A stretch of 64,000 bases of DNA, from the NCBI RefSeq assembly GCF_003086295.3, contig NC_092048.1:68862841-68926840 (forward strand), given 5' to 3'. The stretch is from Arachis hypogaea. Lineage: Eukaryota; Streptophyta; Magnoliopsida; Fabales; Fabaceae. Made by a program: the position numbers and the translations under genes. The notes beneath the pieces were generated by a model that was not told the origin of the DNA, made no database searches, and was given only the letters and a program-made list of their open reading frames with translations. Positions 44,108 to 55,550 of the stretch are shown here, in pieces (within the stretch, counting starts at the first letter, position 1; every line of letters begins with the position of its first letter).

Positions 44108-45586
44108 TTAATTTAGTCTCAGCTTTGAGCATTCTTGCTCAAGATTGCCTTCAAGATAATGATTGACTCTCTGTCCATTAACAATGAACTTCTTATTAGA
44201 ATCAATGTCTTGAAGCTCCACATAGCCATATGGTGACACACTTGTAATCACATATGGTCCCCTCCACCGGGATTTCAGTTTTCCGGGAAATAATCTGAGC
44301 CTAGAGTTAAACAGCAGAACCTTCTGTCCTGGTTCAAAGACTCTAGATGATAGCTTTCTGTCATGCCACCTTTTTGCTTTCTCTTTGTAAAGCTTGGCAT
44401 TTTCGACAGCAGTGAGTCTGAATTCCTCTAGCTCATTTAGCTGGAGCAATCTTTTTTCTCCAGCTAATTTGGCATCAAAGTTTAGGAATCTGGTTGCCCA
44501 GTAGGCCTTATACTCCAGTTCCACGGGCAGATGACAGGCCTTACCATACACAAGCTGGTATGGAGAGGTCCCTATAGGAGTTTTGAATGCTGTTCTGTAT
44601 GTCCACAGAGCATCATCTAAGCTTCTTGTCCAATCCTTTCTACGGGTACTTACAGTCCATTCCAGGATTCTTTTTAGTTCTCTATTAGAGACTTCAGCTT
44701 GCCCATTTGTCTGTGGATGATATGGAGTTACTACCTTGTGGCTAATTCCATATCGGACCATAGCAGAGTAAAGCTGTTTGTTGCAGAAATGAGTGCCCCC
44801 ATCACTAATTAGTGCTCTAGGAACACCAAATCTGCTGAAGATATGTTTCTGGAGGAGTTTCAGCACTATCTTAGTATCATTGGTGGGTGTTGCAATGGCC
44901 TCTACCCATTTGGATACAAAGTCAACTGCCACCAGAATATGAGTGTTTGAGTATGATGGTGGGAAAGGCCCTATGAAGTCAATACCCCATACGTCAAACA
45001 ACTCAATCTCTAAGATCCCTTGCTGAGGCATGGCGTAACTATGAGGCAGATTACTAGCTCTCTGGCAGCTGTCACAGTTATGCACAAACTCTCGGGAGTC
45101 TTTATAGAGAGTAGGCCAGTAGAAGCCACATTGGAGGACTTTTGTGGCTGTTCGCTCACCTTCGAAATGTCCTCCATATTGTGATCCATGACAATGCCAT
45201 ATGATCTTCCGTGCTTCTTCTCTAGGCATACACCTACGGATTATTCCGTCTGCACATCTCTTAAAGAAATATGGTTCATCCCACAGGTAGTACTTTGCAT
45301 CAGCAATTAATTTTTTCTTTTGTTGCCTGCTGTACTCCTTTGGTATGAATCTTGTAGCTTTATAGTTTGCAATGTCTGCAAACCATGGTGTTTCCTGAAT
45401 GGCAAACAATTGCTCATCCGAAAAGGTTTCAGAGATCTCAATAGAGGGAAAGGATGCCCCTTCTACTGGTTCTATGTGGGACAGATGATCAGCCACTTGG
45501 TTCTTTGTCCCTTTTCTGTCTCTTATTTCTATATCAAACTCTTGCAGAAGCAACACCCATCTTATGAGCCTGGGTTTTGAATCCTG
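44108..45586 (-). pseudogene. int: RNase H end and integrase of element J
   Basis: One open frame of 482 codons. It begins [15 protein letters not shown] (end of RNase H), then the zinc region ([28 protein letters not shown]; all four ligands), the core ([50 protein letters not shown] complete) and the C-terminal domain ([33 protein letters not shown]). The domain sequence itself shows no lesion. It is separated from the rest of the polymerase by one TAG at 45587-45589. Confidence 0.9.
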
Positions 45587-47520
45587 CTATGTAAGTAGAT
45601 ATTTAAGAGCAGTATGGTCAGTGTACACAATCACTTTTGATCCTACTAAGTATGATCTAAACTTTTCAATGGCATAAACCACTGCAAGCAATTCTTTTTC
45701 TGTGGTTGTGTAATTTTTCTGGGCATCATTTAAAACACGGCTAGCATAATAAATGACATGCAAAAGCTTGTTATGCCTCTGTCCCAATACTGCACCAATG
45801 GCATGGTCACTGGCATCACACATTAGTTCGAACGGTAATGTCCAGTCTAGTGCAGAAATAACTGGTTCTGTGACCATAGCTTTCAGAGTTTCAAACGCCT
45901 GCAGACACTCTGTGTCAAACACAAATGGTGTGTCAGCAGCTAGCAGATTGCTCAGAGGTTTTGCAATTTTTGAAAAATCCCTTATAAATCTCCTATAGAA
46001 TCCTGCATGCAACAGAAAACTTCTGATTGCCTTAACATTGGCAGGTGGTGGTAATTTTTCAATTACTTCAACTTTAGCTTGATCTACCTCTATTCCCTTG
46101 TTTGAAATTTTATGCCAAAGGACAATCCCTTCAGTCACCATAAAGTAAAATTTTTCCCAGTTTAAAACTAGGTTGGTCTCTGGGCATCTTTTCAGAACAA
46201 GTGCTAAATGGTTAAGGCAGGAACTGAATGAGTCTCCAAAGACTGAAAAGTCATCCATGAAGACTTCCAGAAATTTCTCTACCATATCAGAGAAGATAGA
46301 GAGCATGCACCTCTGAAAGGTTGCAGGTGCATTGCACAGACCAGAAGGCATCCTTCTGTAGGCAAACACTCCAGAAGGACATGTGAATGCTGTTTTCTCT
46401 TGGTCCTGATGATCTACTGCAATTTGATTGTAACCTGAATAGCCATCCAAAAAGCAGTAGTATTCATCACCTGCTAGTCTTTCTAGCATCTGGTCTATGA
46501 ATGGTAAAGGAAAGTGATCCTTCCTGGTGGCTGTATTGAGCCTTCTGTAATCAATACACATACGCCACCCTGTAACTGTTCTTGTAGGAACCAGTTCATT
46601 TTTTTCATTATGAACCACTGTCATGCCTCCCTTCTTGGGGACAACTTGGACAGGGCTCACCCAGGGGCTATCAGAAATAGGATAAATAATCCCAACCTCC
46701 AGTAACTTGGTGACCTCTTTCTGCACCACCTCCTTCATGGCTGGATTTAGCCGCCTCTGTGGTTGAACTACTGGCTTAACATCGTCCTCCAATAGGATCT
46801 TGTGCATGCATCTTGCTGGGATGATGCCCTTAAGATCACTTATGGACCACCCAAGAGCTGCCTTGTGTGTCCTTAGCACTTGAAGTAGTGCTTTCTCTTC
46901 CTGTGGATTTAAAGCAGAGCTTATGATCACCGGAAAAGTGTCACCTTCTCCCAGAAATGCATATTTTAGAGATGGTGGTAGTGGTTTGAGCTTGGGTTTA
47001 AGAGGTTTCTCCTCTTCCTGAGGAATTTTTAGAGGCTCTTTTATTTCCTCTGATTCCTCCAGATCAGGCTGAACATCTTTAATGATGTCTTCTAGCTCTG
47101 ATTCGAGACTCTCAGCCATGTTGATCTCCTCTACGAGGGAGTCAATAATATCATCACGCATGCAGTCTTTTGATGTGTCTGGATGCTTCATTGCCTCAAC
47201 AGCATTCAGCTTGAACTCATCCTCATTGACTCTTAAGGTCATTTCCCCTTTTTGGACATCAATGAGGGTTCGTCCAGTTGCTAGGAAGGGTTTTCCTAGA
47301 ATGAGAGTTGCATTCTTGTGCTTCTCCATCTCCAGCACTACAAAGTCAGTGGGAAAGGCAAATAGCCCAACCTTGACAATCATGTCCTCAATTATGCCTG
47401 ATGGATATTTAATGGTGCCATCAGCAAGTTGAAGACATATCCGGGTTGGTTTGACCTCTTCAATCTAGCCAAGCTTTCTGATAGTGGATGCAAGGATTAA
47501 ATTGATACTTGCCCCAAGGT
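45587..47520 (-). pseudogene. pol: Protease, reverse transcriptase and RNase H of element J
   Basis: The Met at 47383 is internal. The retropepsin active site (DLGASINLILA) is at about 47485-47515, separated from the long frame by a TAG near 47466. From 47383 the frame is open for 598 codons: NATLILGKPFLATGRTLIDV, LNPAMKEVVQKEV, PISDSPWVSPVQVVPKKGG, CIDYRRLNTATRKDHFPLPF, MPSGLCNAPATFQRC, the catalytic FMDD near 46255, then RNase H with FELMCDASDHAIGAVLGQ. The F-to-S change in MPSGLCN is in a normally invariant motif and suggests decay. Confidence 0.88.
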
Positions 47521-47565
47521 CGCATAGAGCTGTCTTGGTACAAATACCCTCTAGTGTGCATGGTA

Positions 47566-49109
47566 TCATAAAGCTTCTGGGATCCTTAAGCTTCTCTGGT
47601 AAGCTGTTAGGATGATTGCACTGCACTCTTCAGTGAGAAAAACTTTTTCTGTTTCTCTCCAATCCTTCTTATGACTTAAGATCTCTTTCATGAACTTAGC
47701 ATAAGAGGGTATTTGCTCAAGTGCCTCTGCAAACAGAATCTTTATTTTAAGAGTCCTGAGATAATTTGCAAAGCGAGCAAATTGTTTATCCTGTTCTGCT
47801 TGGCAGAGTTTCTGAGGATAAGGTATTTTGGCTTTATATTCTTCAACCTTAGTTGCTGCAGGTTTAATTCCTACAGAGTCAGGTTGAAAAGCCTTCTTGA
47901 GGGAGTTAGCATTAGCACTTGCAGGTGTTTGATCCCTCACTGGCGTTTGAACGCCAGAACTGGACATGGATTGGGCGTTTAACGCTAGATTTCTACCATT
48001 TTCTAGCGTTTGAACGCCAGAAATGGACGTGGAATTGGAGTTTAACACCAGTTTTTCACCTGTTTCTGGCATTTGATCGCCAGACATATTCCTCTCTGGG
48101 CTCTTACTATCCTCAAAGGGATTTTGGATAGCAGGTTGCTCATCCTCTGTCAGCTGTTCTTTTCTTGGCTTTTTGCTGCTTTGAGTTGGAGTATTTAACG
48201 TTTTTCGACTTCTTAATTGAACTGCTTGGCACTCCTCTGTTATCTGTTTTGATAACTGCTGTTTTGTTTGATTCAATTGTGATTCCATATCCTTATTAGC
48301 ATTTTTGGTTTCTTGTAGCATCTCCTTGACTTCTGCTAACTGCCTTGTTATAGAAGATAGTTGCTGATTGAGTTCAGCAACTTGTTCCTGAGGACCAAAG
48401 TCAGTTGATACTGCCTTAGCTTCTTCTTTCATGGAGGACTCATTACTTATGTACAGATGTTGATTCCTAGCAACTATATCAATAAGCTCTTGAGCCTCTT
48501 CAATAGTCTTTCTCAGGTGTATAAATCCACCAGCTGAGTGGTCTAGAGATATCTGAGCTCTTTTTGTAAGCCCGTAGTAGAAGATGTCTAATTGCACCAC
48601 TCTGAAAACATTTCAGAGGGGCATTTCCTTAGCATCCCTCTGTACCTCTCCCAGGCATTATAAAGGGATTCATCATCCTCTTGTTTAAAACCTTGGATGT
48701 CCAGCCTTAGCTGTGTCATCCTTTTTGGAGGGAAATATTGATTCAGAAATTTGTCTGATAACTGTTTCCATGTTCTTATGCTTGCTGTGGGTTGGTTGTT
48801 TAACCACCTTTTAGCTTGATCTTTTACAGCAAACGGAAACAGTAATAATCTGTAGACATCCTGATCTACTTCTTTGTCACATACTATGTCAGCAATTTAC
48901 AAGAACTGTGCCAGAAACTCAGTAGGTTCTTCCTGTGGAAGACCGGAATACTGACAATTTTGCTGCACTATGACAATGAGCTGAGGATTTAGCTCAAAAC
49001 TGCTTGCTTTGATGGGAGGTATACAGATACTACTCCCATATGCAGCAGTAGTGGGATTAGCATATGACCCCAGAGTCCTTCTGGACTGTTCATTTCCACT
49101 TAGATCCAT
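47566..49109 (-). pseudogene. gag: gag of element J, two frameshifts and a stop
   Basis: Starts MDLSGNEQSRRTLGSYANPT at 49109. A TAA at 48897-48899 follows FLAQFL. The capsid continues in the same frame to about 48600 (LFPFAVKDQAKRWLNNQPTA, WERYRGMLRKCP), then shifts frame (DIFYYGLTKRAQISLD, EEAQELIDIVARN). A coiled part, EVKEMLQETKNANKDMESQL, precedes a 21-residue repeat (GVQTLENGRNLALNAQSMSS type; about residues 172-220 of the 48600 frame) encoded by palindromes. It then reads YAKFMKEIL and TEECSAI and shifts frame again near 47600 into protease. Confidence 0.8.
47940..48083. repeat. Five palindromes inside the gag frame of J, 31.5-bp spacing
   Basis: Words begin at 47940, 47972, 48003, 48035 and 48066 (steps 32, 31, 32, 31). 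The odd ones are CTGGCGTTTGAACGCCAG-like and the even ones TGGGCGTTTAACGCTAG-like, one base shorter. Two units make 63 bases or 21 codons, so the reading frame is kept. The same word lies in the LTR and the 3' region of the element. Confidence 0.85.
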
Positions 49110-49480
49110 GATGGAGAAAGGGAGATGATGTGGATTGTAAAAAAATTTATTATTAATTTTTTTAAATTTTTTTTGAATACCGAAAATGAAAAGAAAAATA
49201 AAATAAAATAAAATAATAATAAAAAATTAACTATAATTTCAAAAATTAGAAAAATAGATAAAAAAGGAAATTGAAAATTAAAATAAGTAATTAATTAAAA
49301 AGATTTGAAAAATGTATGATTTTAAAATTTGAGATTGGAAAAGATAAGATAATATTTTGAAAAAGATATGATTTTAAAAATTTTGACCAAATCAACCTAA
49401 TGAATTTGAAAATTATGAGCAATTAAAGGAAAGGATATATATTTTTTTATTTTTAAATTTTATGAGGAAAGGAGGAGTCG
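49110..49480 (-). other. Leader of J, part next to gag
   Basis: AT-rich, with TTTTGAAAAAGAT-type words, like the leader of A. Interrupted by LINE K. Confidence 0.6.
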
Positions 49481-52400
49481 ACCGAAGAATCGGAAAAAGG
49501 TGTGTATAAGTGCTATACGATGATTTTTAGTTCTTGGAATATTAGGGGGTTGAAGGGGGTTGGTAAACTAAGTATGATTAAGAACTTTCGGAGAAAGTTT
49601 AATGTGCATATGCTAGGCTTGATAGAGACTAAGACAGAGATGGTGACAAATTTTGATATAGCGCAACTGTGGGGAAATGGCGCAGTTAAATGGGAGTTAG
49701 TTGGTTCGGTTGGTGCTGCGGGGGGACTGGTATTAATGTGGGACGACATGATGTTTCGGATGAACAACTGTTATAAAGGGGCTCGCTGGATATGCTTGGA
49801 AGGTGTGCTGCTAAAAACTAACTTTCCCTGTGCTTTCTGTCTAGTTTATGGGCCACATGAAAGGGCGGAAAAACTCATTATGTGGGAAGAGTTGAGCTTC
49901 CTATCTGGGTTATGCCAAGTACCGTTCTGTTATATGGGGGATTTTAACGAGGTAACTCATGTAGAAGAGAGAAAGGGTGCTACCTCTTTAACAGTGTCCA
50001 CAGAAGAGTTTAAATCATGGATACAGGATATGGAGTTAGTGGACTTGGCAATAACTGATCGCTTATTCACCTGGTTCAGAGGGCAATCATGTAGCCGCAT
50101 TGATAGGGGACTGGTTAGTTTCGAGTGGCTAGAAGAGTTTCCTGATACAAGACTGAGAGGGGGACCTAGAGGGTTATCAGACCATTGCCCAATGATCTTG
50201 GAGGTTACCCGGATTAGCGGGGGACCAAGACCATTTCGGAGCTTGGATTCGTGGTTTACCCATGATGGATTCTTGAGAATGGTGAAGGAGGAGTGGAGGA
50301 ACTTGGGGGAGGGACAGTTCATTGATAAACGAAAGGCTCTGACGACTCCGCTGAGCAGATGGCATAGAGCCAATTTTGGGAATATGGACCAAAGGATTAC
50401 ACAGCTGGAGGATGAAATTAAGAAAGTAGATGACATGGTAAGTACTGGCACGACTGATGGGACTATTGAAGCAAGAAGGAGAGCGTTGGTAAGCTTCTGT
50501 AGAAAATGGTATATCAGGAAGGAGCTTCATTGGAAGCAAATGTCCAGATCGCGGCACGTGAAGAAAATTGATAAAAATACCCGCTACTTCCACAATCTAG
50601 CCTCAGCACGAAGAAGGTCGAATATGATTGATTCCTTAATGGTTAATGGGAGGTTGATAAGGAACCAGGCGAGGATCAAGACGGTTATTCGAGACTTCTA
50701 TAAGGGGTTGTACCACCAGGAGACATCGCCAGTGATTGGGTTCAGGGACGGGCTTGTAAAGCAGATCAACGAGGAAGAGGCACTGGAGCTAGAGATGCTG
50801 CCAACTGTTGAAGAAATAAAGGAGGCAGTGTGGGATTGTGAGTCAACAAAGGCGCCAGATAGTGATGGGTACAACATGAACTTCATAAAAAAATGCTGGG
50901 ATGACTTAGGAAGGGAGTTCACTGATGCGGTGCTAGGCTTCTTCCTTTCGGCTACACTTCCTAGAGACTCGAATGTTACGTGGGTTACGCTGGTGCCAAA
51001 GTTTACTGGAGCCAGAGAAATAAAGGACCTCAGGGCGATTAGTATGGTGGGGTGTGTCTATAAGGTCATATCCAAGGTGTTGGTTAGGAGGATGCAAAAG
51101 GTAATGCCGGGGTTGGTAGGAGAGACTCAGAGCGCCTTCGTTAAGGGCAGGAAAATCCATGATGGGGCCCTGATCGCCTGTGAAACAGTGCACTGGCTAA
51201 AAACACGAAAAAAGAGCGCCGCAATAATAAAGCTGGACTTCCAAAAGGCTTATGATAGAGTCAAGTGGGGTTTTGTGGATATTGTCTTGCAGAAGATGGG
51301 GTTTGGCCAGAGGTGGAGAGGTTGGATAAAGGAGTGTGTCACCACTGCATCTATGTCATTGCTTGTTAATGGATCACCTTCAAAGCCTTTCAAAATGGAA
51401 CGGGGTCTACGGCAAGGTGACCCGTTGTCCCCATTTCTGTTCGTGTTAGTTGTGGATGTTTTGCATCGAATGATTGGAGAGGCGGTGAGGAATGGCCGTA
51501 TAACTCCGTTACTTCCTGGTAGAGATAATATTGAGTTGTCTCACTTGCAGTTTGCAGATGATACTATTCTTTTCTATCCGCCTGATGAGGGGACCATCAG
51601 GAATTATCATCGGCTACTTAGATGCTTCGAGCTCATGTCAGGATTGGCCATTAATTTTGAAAAGTCCAGCCTTATACCGGTCAGCTGTGAGAGGATGTGG
51701 GTCCGGAGGATGTGTCGGTTACTGGGTTGTAAAGAGGCTTCATTACCAGTTAGATATCTGGGCATTCCCCTGGGAGCAAATCCGAGACTGGTTAAGACAT
51801 GGAAACCGGTGATTGATAAGGTGGAAGACAAACTGAGTTTGTGGAAAGCAAAAACTCTTAACAAAGCAGGTAAGCTGGTCCTAATTAAGGTGGTTCTTAG
51901 TAGCTTGCCGATCTACTACCTCAGTTTATATAAGATGCCAAAGACAGTGGCAGAGAAGCTAATTTCCCTGCAACGACGGTTCCTGTGGAGTACTAAGGAT
52001 GGGAGATACGGGGTACCACTCGTGAAGTGGGAAGTGGTTATGGCTCCAAAGAAGGCAGGTGGGTTGGGAGTTGGGGATGCGGTGATTCGAAATACCGCAT
52101 TGCTGTTTAAGTGGTGGTGGAGGTTCTCGAAAGAAGACTGTCCCTTATGGAAGAAAGTGGTGTGCTCTTGTAATAATATGCATCCTGCAAGAATGGTGGG
52201 AGGACAGCCTACTCCCATGCGAGGGGGTCCTTGGAAGGATATATGCCAGCTACAAGTTAGTAAGCCGGGGCTGAGAGATCAGATGATCAGTGGGTTGTCG
52301 ATGGAGTTAGGGAATGGCAGAACAATCCGATTCTAGGAGGATAGATGGCTACCGGCTGGAGTATTGAAAGATATGTTTCCTAGGCTTTTCTCGGTCTCAA

Positions 52401-53243
52401 CTCTTCATGAATCTGTGATAGCAGACTGTGGCTTTTGGGATGGGCTAGTGTGGATTTGGAGTTTCCAGTGGAGGAGAGAGTTGTTCCAGTGGGAGTTGGA
52501 CTTAGTACACCAACTTCATGAGATCTTACTGTCATTCAAGCTTACAAATGGGAGGGAAGATAGTGTGGTATGGAAATTTGATAAAACAGGTGACTACTCA
52601 ACAAAATCCTTTGTGCGAGTGATGCAGGAGGAAGTCCTACCAGAGGAGGTTACTAGCTATAGCTTCACTAGTGCTGTTTGGAAAGGATTTGTCCTCCCGA
52701 GGGTTGAACTCCTTTCTTGGTTTGCGTTAGTCGGAAGGGTCAACACAAAGGATCGACTGTGCAGATTACGGGTTATTGACCAACAGGACAATAGGTGTCT
52801 TCTGTGTGGTACGCCTGTGGAAACCGCGTATCATCTGTTTCTTAGTTGTGAGATTACATGGCAGGTGTGGTGTGCTTGGCTAATGGCCTTTCAACAAAGG
52901 TGGAGCTTTCCGGGTACTTTGAAGGAACATTTTGAGAGTTGGACGAACTTTCTAGGAAGGAAGGTAGATAGGAAGAGATGGTTCACTGGATTCTTTGCTG
53001 TTATCTGGACAATTTGGCTAGAAAGGAATGACAGGCTCTTCCGAAATAAGAGTTCAAGAGTAGGGGACATTATCAACAGATCGTTTACGTTCTACGAAGA
53101 ATGGAGTGGTGCTGAGCCCTTTGGGTGTTGATGGCCGGGTCACAGTATCTAGGAGTTGTATGTTATCTTGTTTTATTCTTACTATAGCTTTGCTATCTGC
53201 TCCACTCTGCTGTGTTGAGCTCCCTTTGATTCAAAAAAAAAAA
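49480..53243 (+). mobile_element. Element K: 5'-truncated L1-type LINE
   Basis: One large ORF2 on the plus strand, a short 3' tail and a poly(A) run at 53232-53243. ORF1 is absent; J sequence ends only about 50 bases before ORF2, so the copy is 5' truncated. It is inserted in the leader of J in the opposite orientation. I could not find a convincing target duplication by eye. Confidence 0.85.
49502..53131 (+). pseudogene. LINE ORF2: endonuclease and reverse transcriptase, one stop
   Basis: The ATG at 49502 or the Met at MIFSSWNIRGLKG begins it. The N-terminal AP-type endonuclease has WNIRGLKG, LIETKTEM (catalytic Glu), YGPHERAEK, GDFNEVTHVEER and SDHCPMI. Reverse transcriptase has LVPKFTGAREIKDLRAISMV, IIKLDFQKAYDRVKW, GLRQGDPLSPFLFVLVVDVL and the catalytic FADD at 51551-51562. 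A TAG at 52334-52336 follows NGRTIRF; relatives have Trp there, so TGG-to-TAG. The same frame continues to 53131 with the zf-RVT-like region CLLCGTPVETAYHLFLSC (C-x2-C-x7-H-x4-C). Apart from the stop, it is open over about 1200 codons and looks recent. Confidence 0.93.
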
Positions 53244-53982
53244 AGAGAAGAACACACAAAAGACACAAGACTTAAAATTTTTAGATCTAATGCTCCTTAT
53301 TTTTCGAAAATTTTGGAGGAAAAACACCAAGGAACACCAAACTTAAAAATTTTAAGATCAAAACACAAAGAAGACTCAAGAACACTTTGAAGACTCACAA
53401 GAACAACAAGAATAAAATTCAAAGACTCAAGAACACAAAAAGAACACCAAACTTAAAAGTTTGACACAAGATTTAATCAAAGAAAAATTATTTTTGAAAA
53501 CGTTTTAAAAGGAAGATACCCAATTACCAAGAACATAAGCACAACGCTCTAGCCAACTGAGCTATAAATCTAACGTGTTTTAAAAAAGGTATTTAATGTA
53601 TATAAATTTTTGGAATACTAATAATTTGAAAATGCACAAGAAAAACAAGAAAAGACACAGAACAGGGAAAACTAAAGATCAAACAAGAAAAATAGCAAGA
53701 ACAACTTGAAGATCAAGAAAGAACAATGAACACAAATTCAAAAATTTAAAGGAAAATAAAAACATGCAATTGACACCAAACTTAAAATATGAAATTAAAC
53801 TCAAACAGAAGACTAAATCATGAAGTTATTGGTTTTAAAAATTTTTTAAAATAATTTAGAAAAATAAAATAAGGATTTTAAAATTTTAACCAAAAACAAT
53901 AATAAAAGACTCTAAACCAAAAAGAAAAATTTTTCCTAATCTAAGCAACAAAATAAACCGTCAGTTGTCCAAACTCGAATAA
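53244..53982 (-). other. Leader of J, part next to the primer site
   Basis: A-rich with ACACCAAACTTAAAA-type words. The start near the primer site shares CCGTCAGTTGTCCAAACTC with the leader of A. It carries the tRNA-like piece listed separately. No gene. Confidence 0.6.
53530..53580 (-). other. 5' tRNA-half-like fragment (tRNA-Ile-like)
   Basis: On the minus strand, TAGCTCAGTTGG (53553-53564) is an A-box/D-arm, followed by CTAGAGCGTTGTGCTTAT, which resembles the D and anticodon arms of plant tRNA-Ile. The 3' half of a tRNA is missing. The piece is flanked by AACGTTTTAAAAGG (about 53499) and AACGTGTTTTAAAAAAGG (about 53573), an imperfect direct repeat that could be a target duplication. Not a functional tRNA. 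Confidence 0.45.
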
Positions 53983-54000
53983 TCCCCGACAACGGCGCCA
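53983..54000 (-). other. Primer-binding site of J
   Basis: The minus strand reads TGGCGCCGTTGTCGGGGA, one base off the tRNA-Asp(GUC) complement, nine bases from the LTR end. Confidence 0.85.
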
Positions 54001-54009
54001 AAAACTTGG

Positions 54010-55550
54010 TGCACGAATTGTAAATCACACTTTTCACAACTCGTACCACTAACCAGCAAGTGCACTGGGTCGTCCAAGTAATAACTTACGTGAGTAAGGG
54101 TCGATCCCACGGAGATAGTTGGCTTGAAGCAAGCTATGGTTATTTTGAAATTTTTAGTCAGGAAATTAGTAATAAAAGTGATTGGGTTTATGAAGAGTAA
54201 ATAGCATAAATTAAATAATACTTATTATGCAGTAATGGAGAACAGATTGAGGATTTGGAGATGCTCTGTCTTCCGAATCTCTGCTTTCCTACTGTCTTCT
54301 CCTTCACGCACGCAAGACTCCTTCCATGGCAAGCTGTATGTTGGTGGATCACCGTTGTCAATGGCTACCATCCGTCCTCTCAGTGAAAATGGTCCAAATG
54401 CGCTGTCACCGCAGGGCTAATCATCTGTCGGTTCTCACTCGTGTTGGAATAGGATCCATTGATCCTTTTGCGTCTGTCACTATGCCCAGCACTCGTGAGT
54501 TTGAAGCTCGTCACAGTCATCCCATCCCAGATCCTACTCAGAATACCACAGACAAGGTTTAGACTTTCTAGATCTCAGGAATGGCTGCCAATAGTCCTAG
54601 CCTATATCACGAAGACTCTGATCATGAACCAAGAGGCTAAGAGATATACACTCAATCTAAGGTAGAACGGAAGTGGTTGTCAGGCACGCGTTTATAGGTT
54701 GAGAATGGTGATAAGTGTCACGGATCATCACATTCATCAGGGTGAAGTCCGAGTGAATATCTTAGAATAGAAACAAACGTGATTGAATAGAAAACTGTAG
54801 TAATTGCATTAATTCATCGAAACACAGCAGGACTCCTCACCCCCAACCATGGGGTTTAGAGACTCATGCCGTCAGAAATATAATGTAAAGTGTAAAAATG
54901 TCATGAGGTGCAAAATAAATTTCTAAAAGTTGTTTTTATACTAAACTAGTAGCTAGGGTTACAGAAAATAAGTAACTAAGTGCAAATAGTGCAGAAATCC
55001 ACTTTCGGGGCCCACATGGTGTGTGCTTGGGCTGAGCATTGAGCTTTACACGTGTAGAGGATTTTTTTGGAGTTAAACGCCAGGTTGTAGCCTGTTTCTG
55101 GCGTTTAACTCTGGTTTGCAACCTGTTTCTGGCATTTAATGCCAGAATAGGGTAAAGACTTGGTGTTAAACGCAAATTTGCGTCATCTATCCTTGAGCAA
55201 AGTATGGACTATTATATATTGCTGGAAAGTCCTGGATGTCTACTTTCCAACGCAATTAAGAGCGTGCCAATTGGGTTTCTGTAGCTCCAGAAAATCCACT
55301 TCGAGTACAGGGAGGTCAGAATCCAACAGCATCTGCAGTCCTTTTTCAGCCTCTAAATCAGATTTTTGCTCAGGTCCCTCAATTTCATCCCGAAAATACC
55401 TGAAATCATCAAAAAACACACAAACTCATAGTAAAGTCCAGAAATGTGATTTCTATTTAAAAACTAATAAAAATATAATAAAACTAACTAAAACATACTA
55501 AAAACTATGTAAAAATAATGCCAAAAAGCGTATAAATTATCCGCTCATCA
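54010..55550 (-). repeat. 5' LTR of element J, 1541 bp
   Basis: The minus strand begins TGATGAGCGGATAA at 55550 and ends TGCA at 54010. Similar to LTR A over its length. Four CTGGCGTT-type palindromes begin at about 55067, 55098, 55129 and 55160, 31 bases apart. Confidence 0.85.

Larger units (their letters stand above)
43395..55550 (-). mobile_element. Element J: Athila-type retrotransposon with LINE K inside
   Basis: Minus strand: 5' LTR (54010-55550), primer site, leader, gag, protease, reverse transcriptase, RNase H, integrase and 3' region. Its 3' LTR is missing, as element I abuts the 3' region at 43394. The outer 5' LTR end abuts the polymerase of L at 55551; the flank is CTTCC. LTR resemblance places it near A. 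Confidence 0.85.

Noticed and set aside
47930..48090. CRISPR-like array (regular palindromic repeats with spacers)
   Set aside because: Words are about 17 bases with 14-base linkers, in a plant retrotransposon gene. No cas genes. The regularity is reported as LTR palindromes instead.
53244..53270. Target-site duplication of LINE K
   Set aside because: Sequence after the poly(A), GAGAAGAACAC, has only loose similarity to GAGGAAAGGAGG before the LINE; not convincing.
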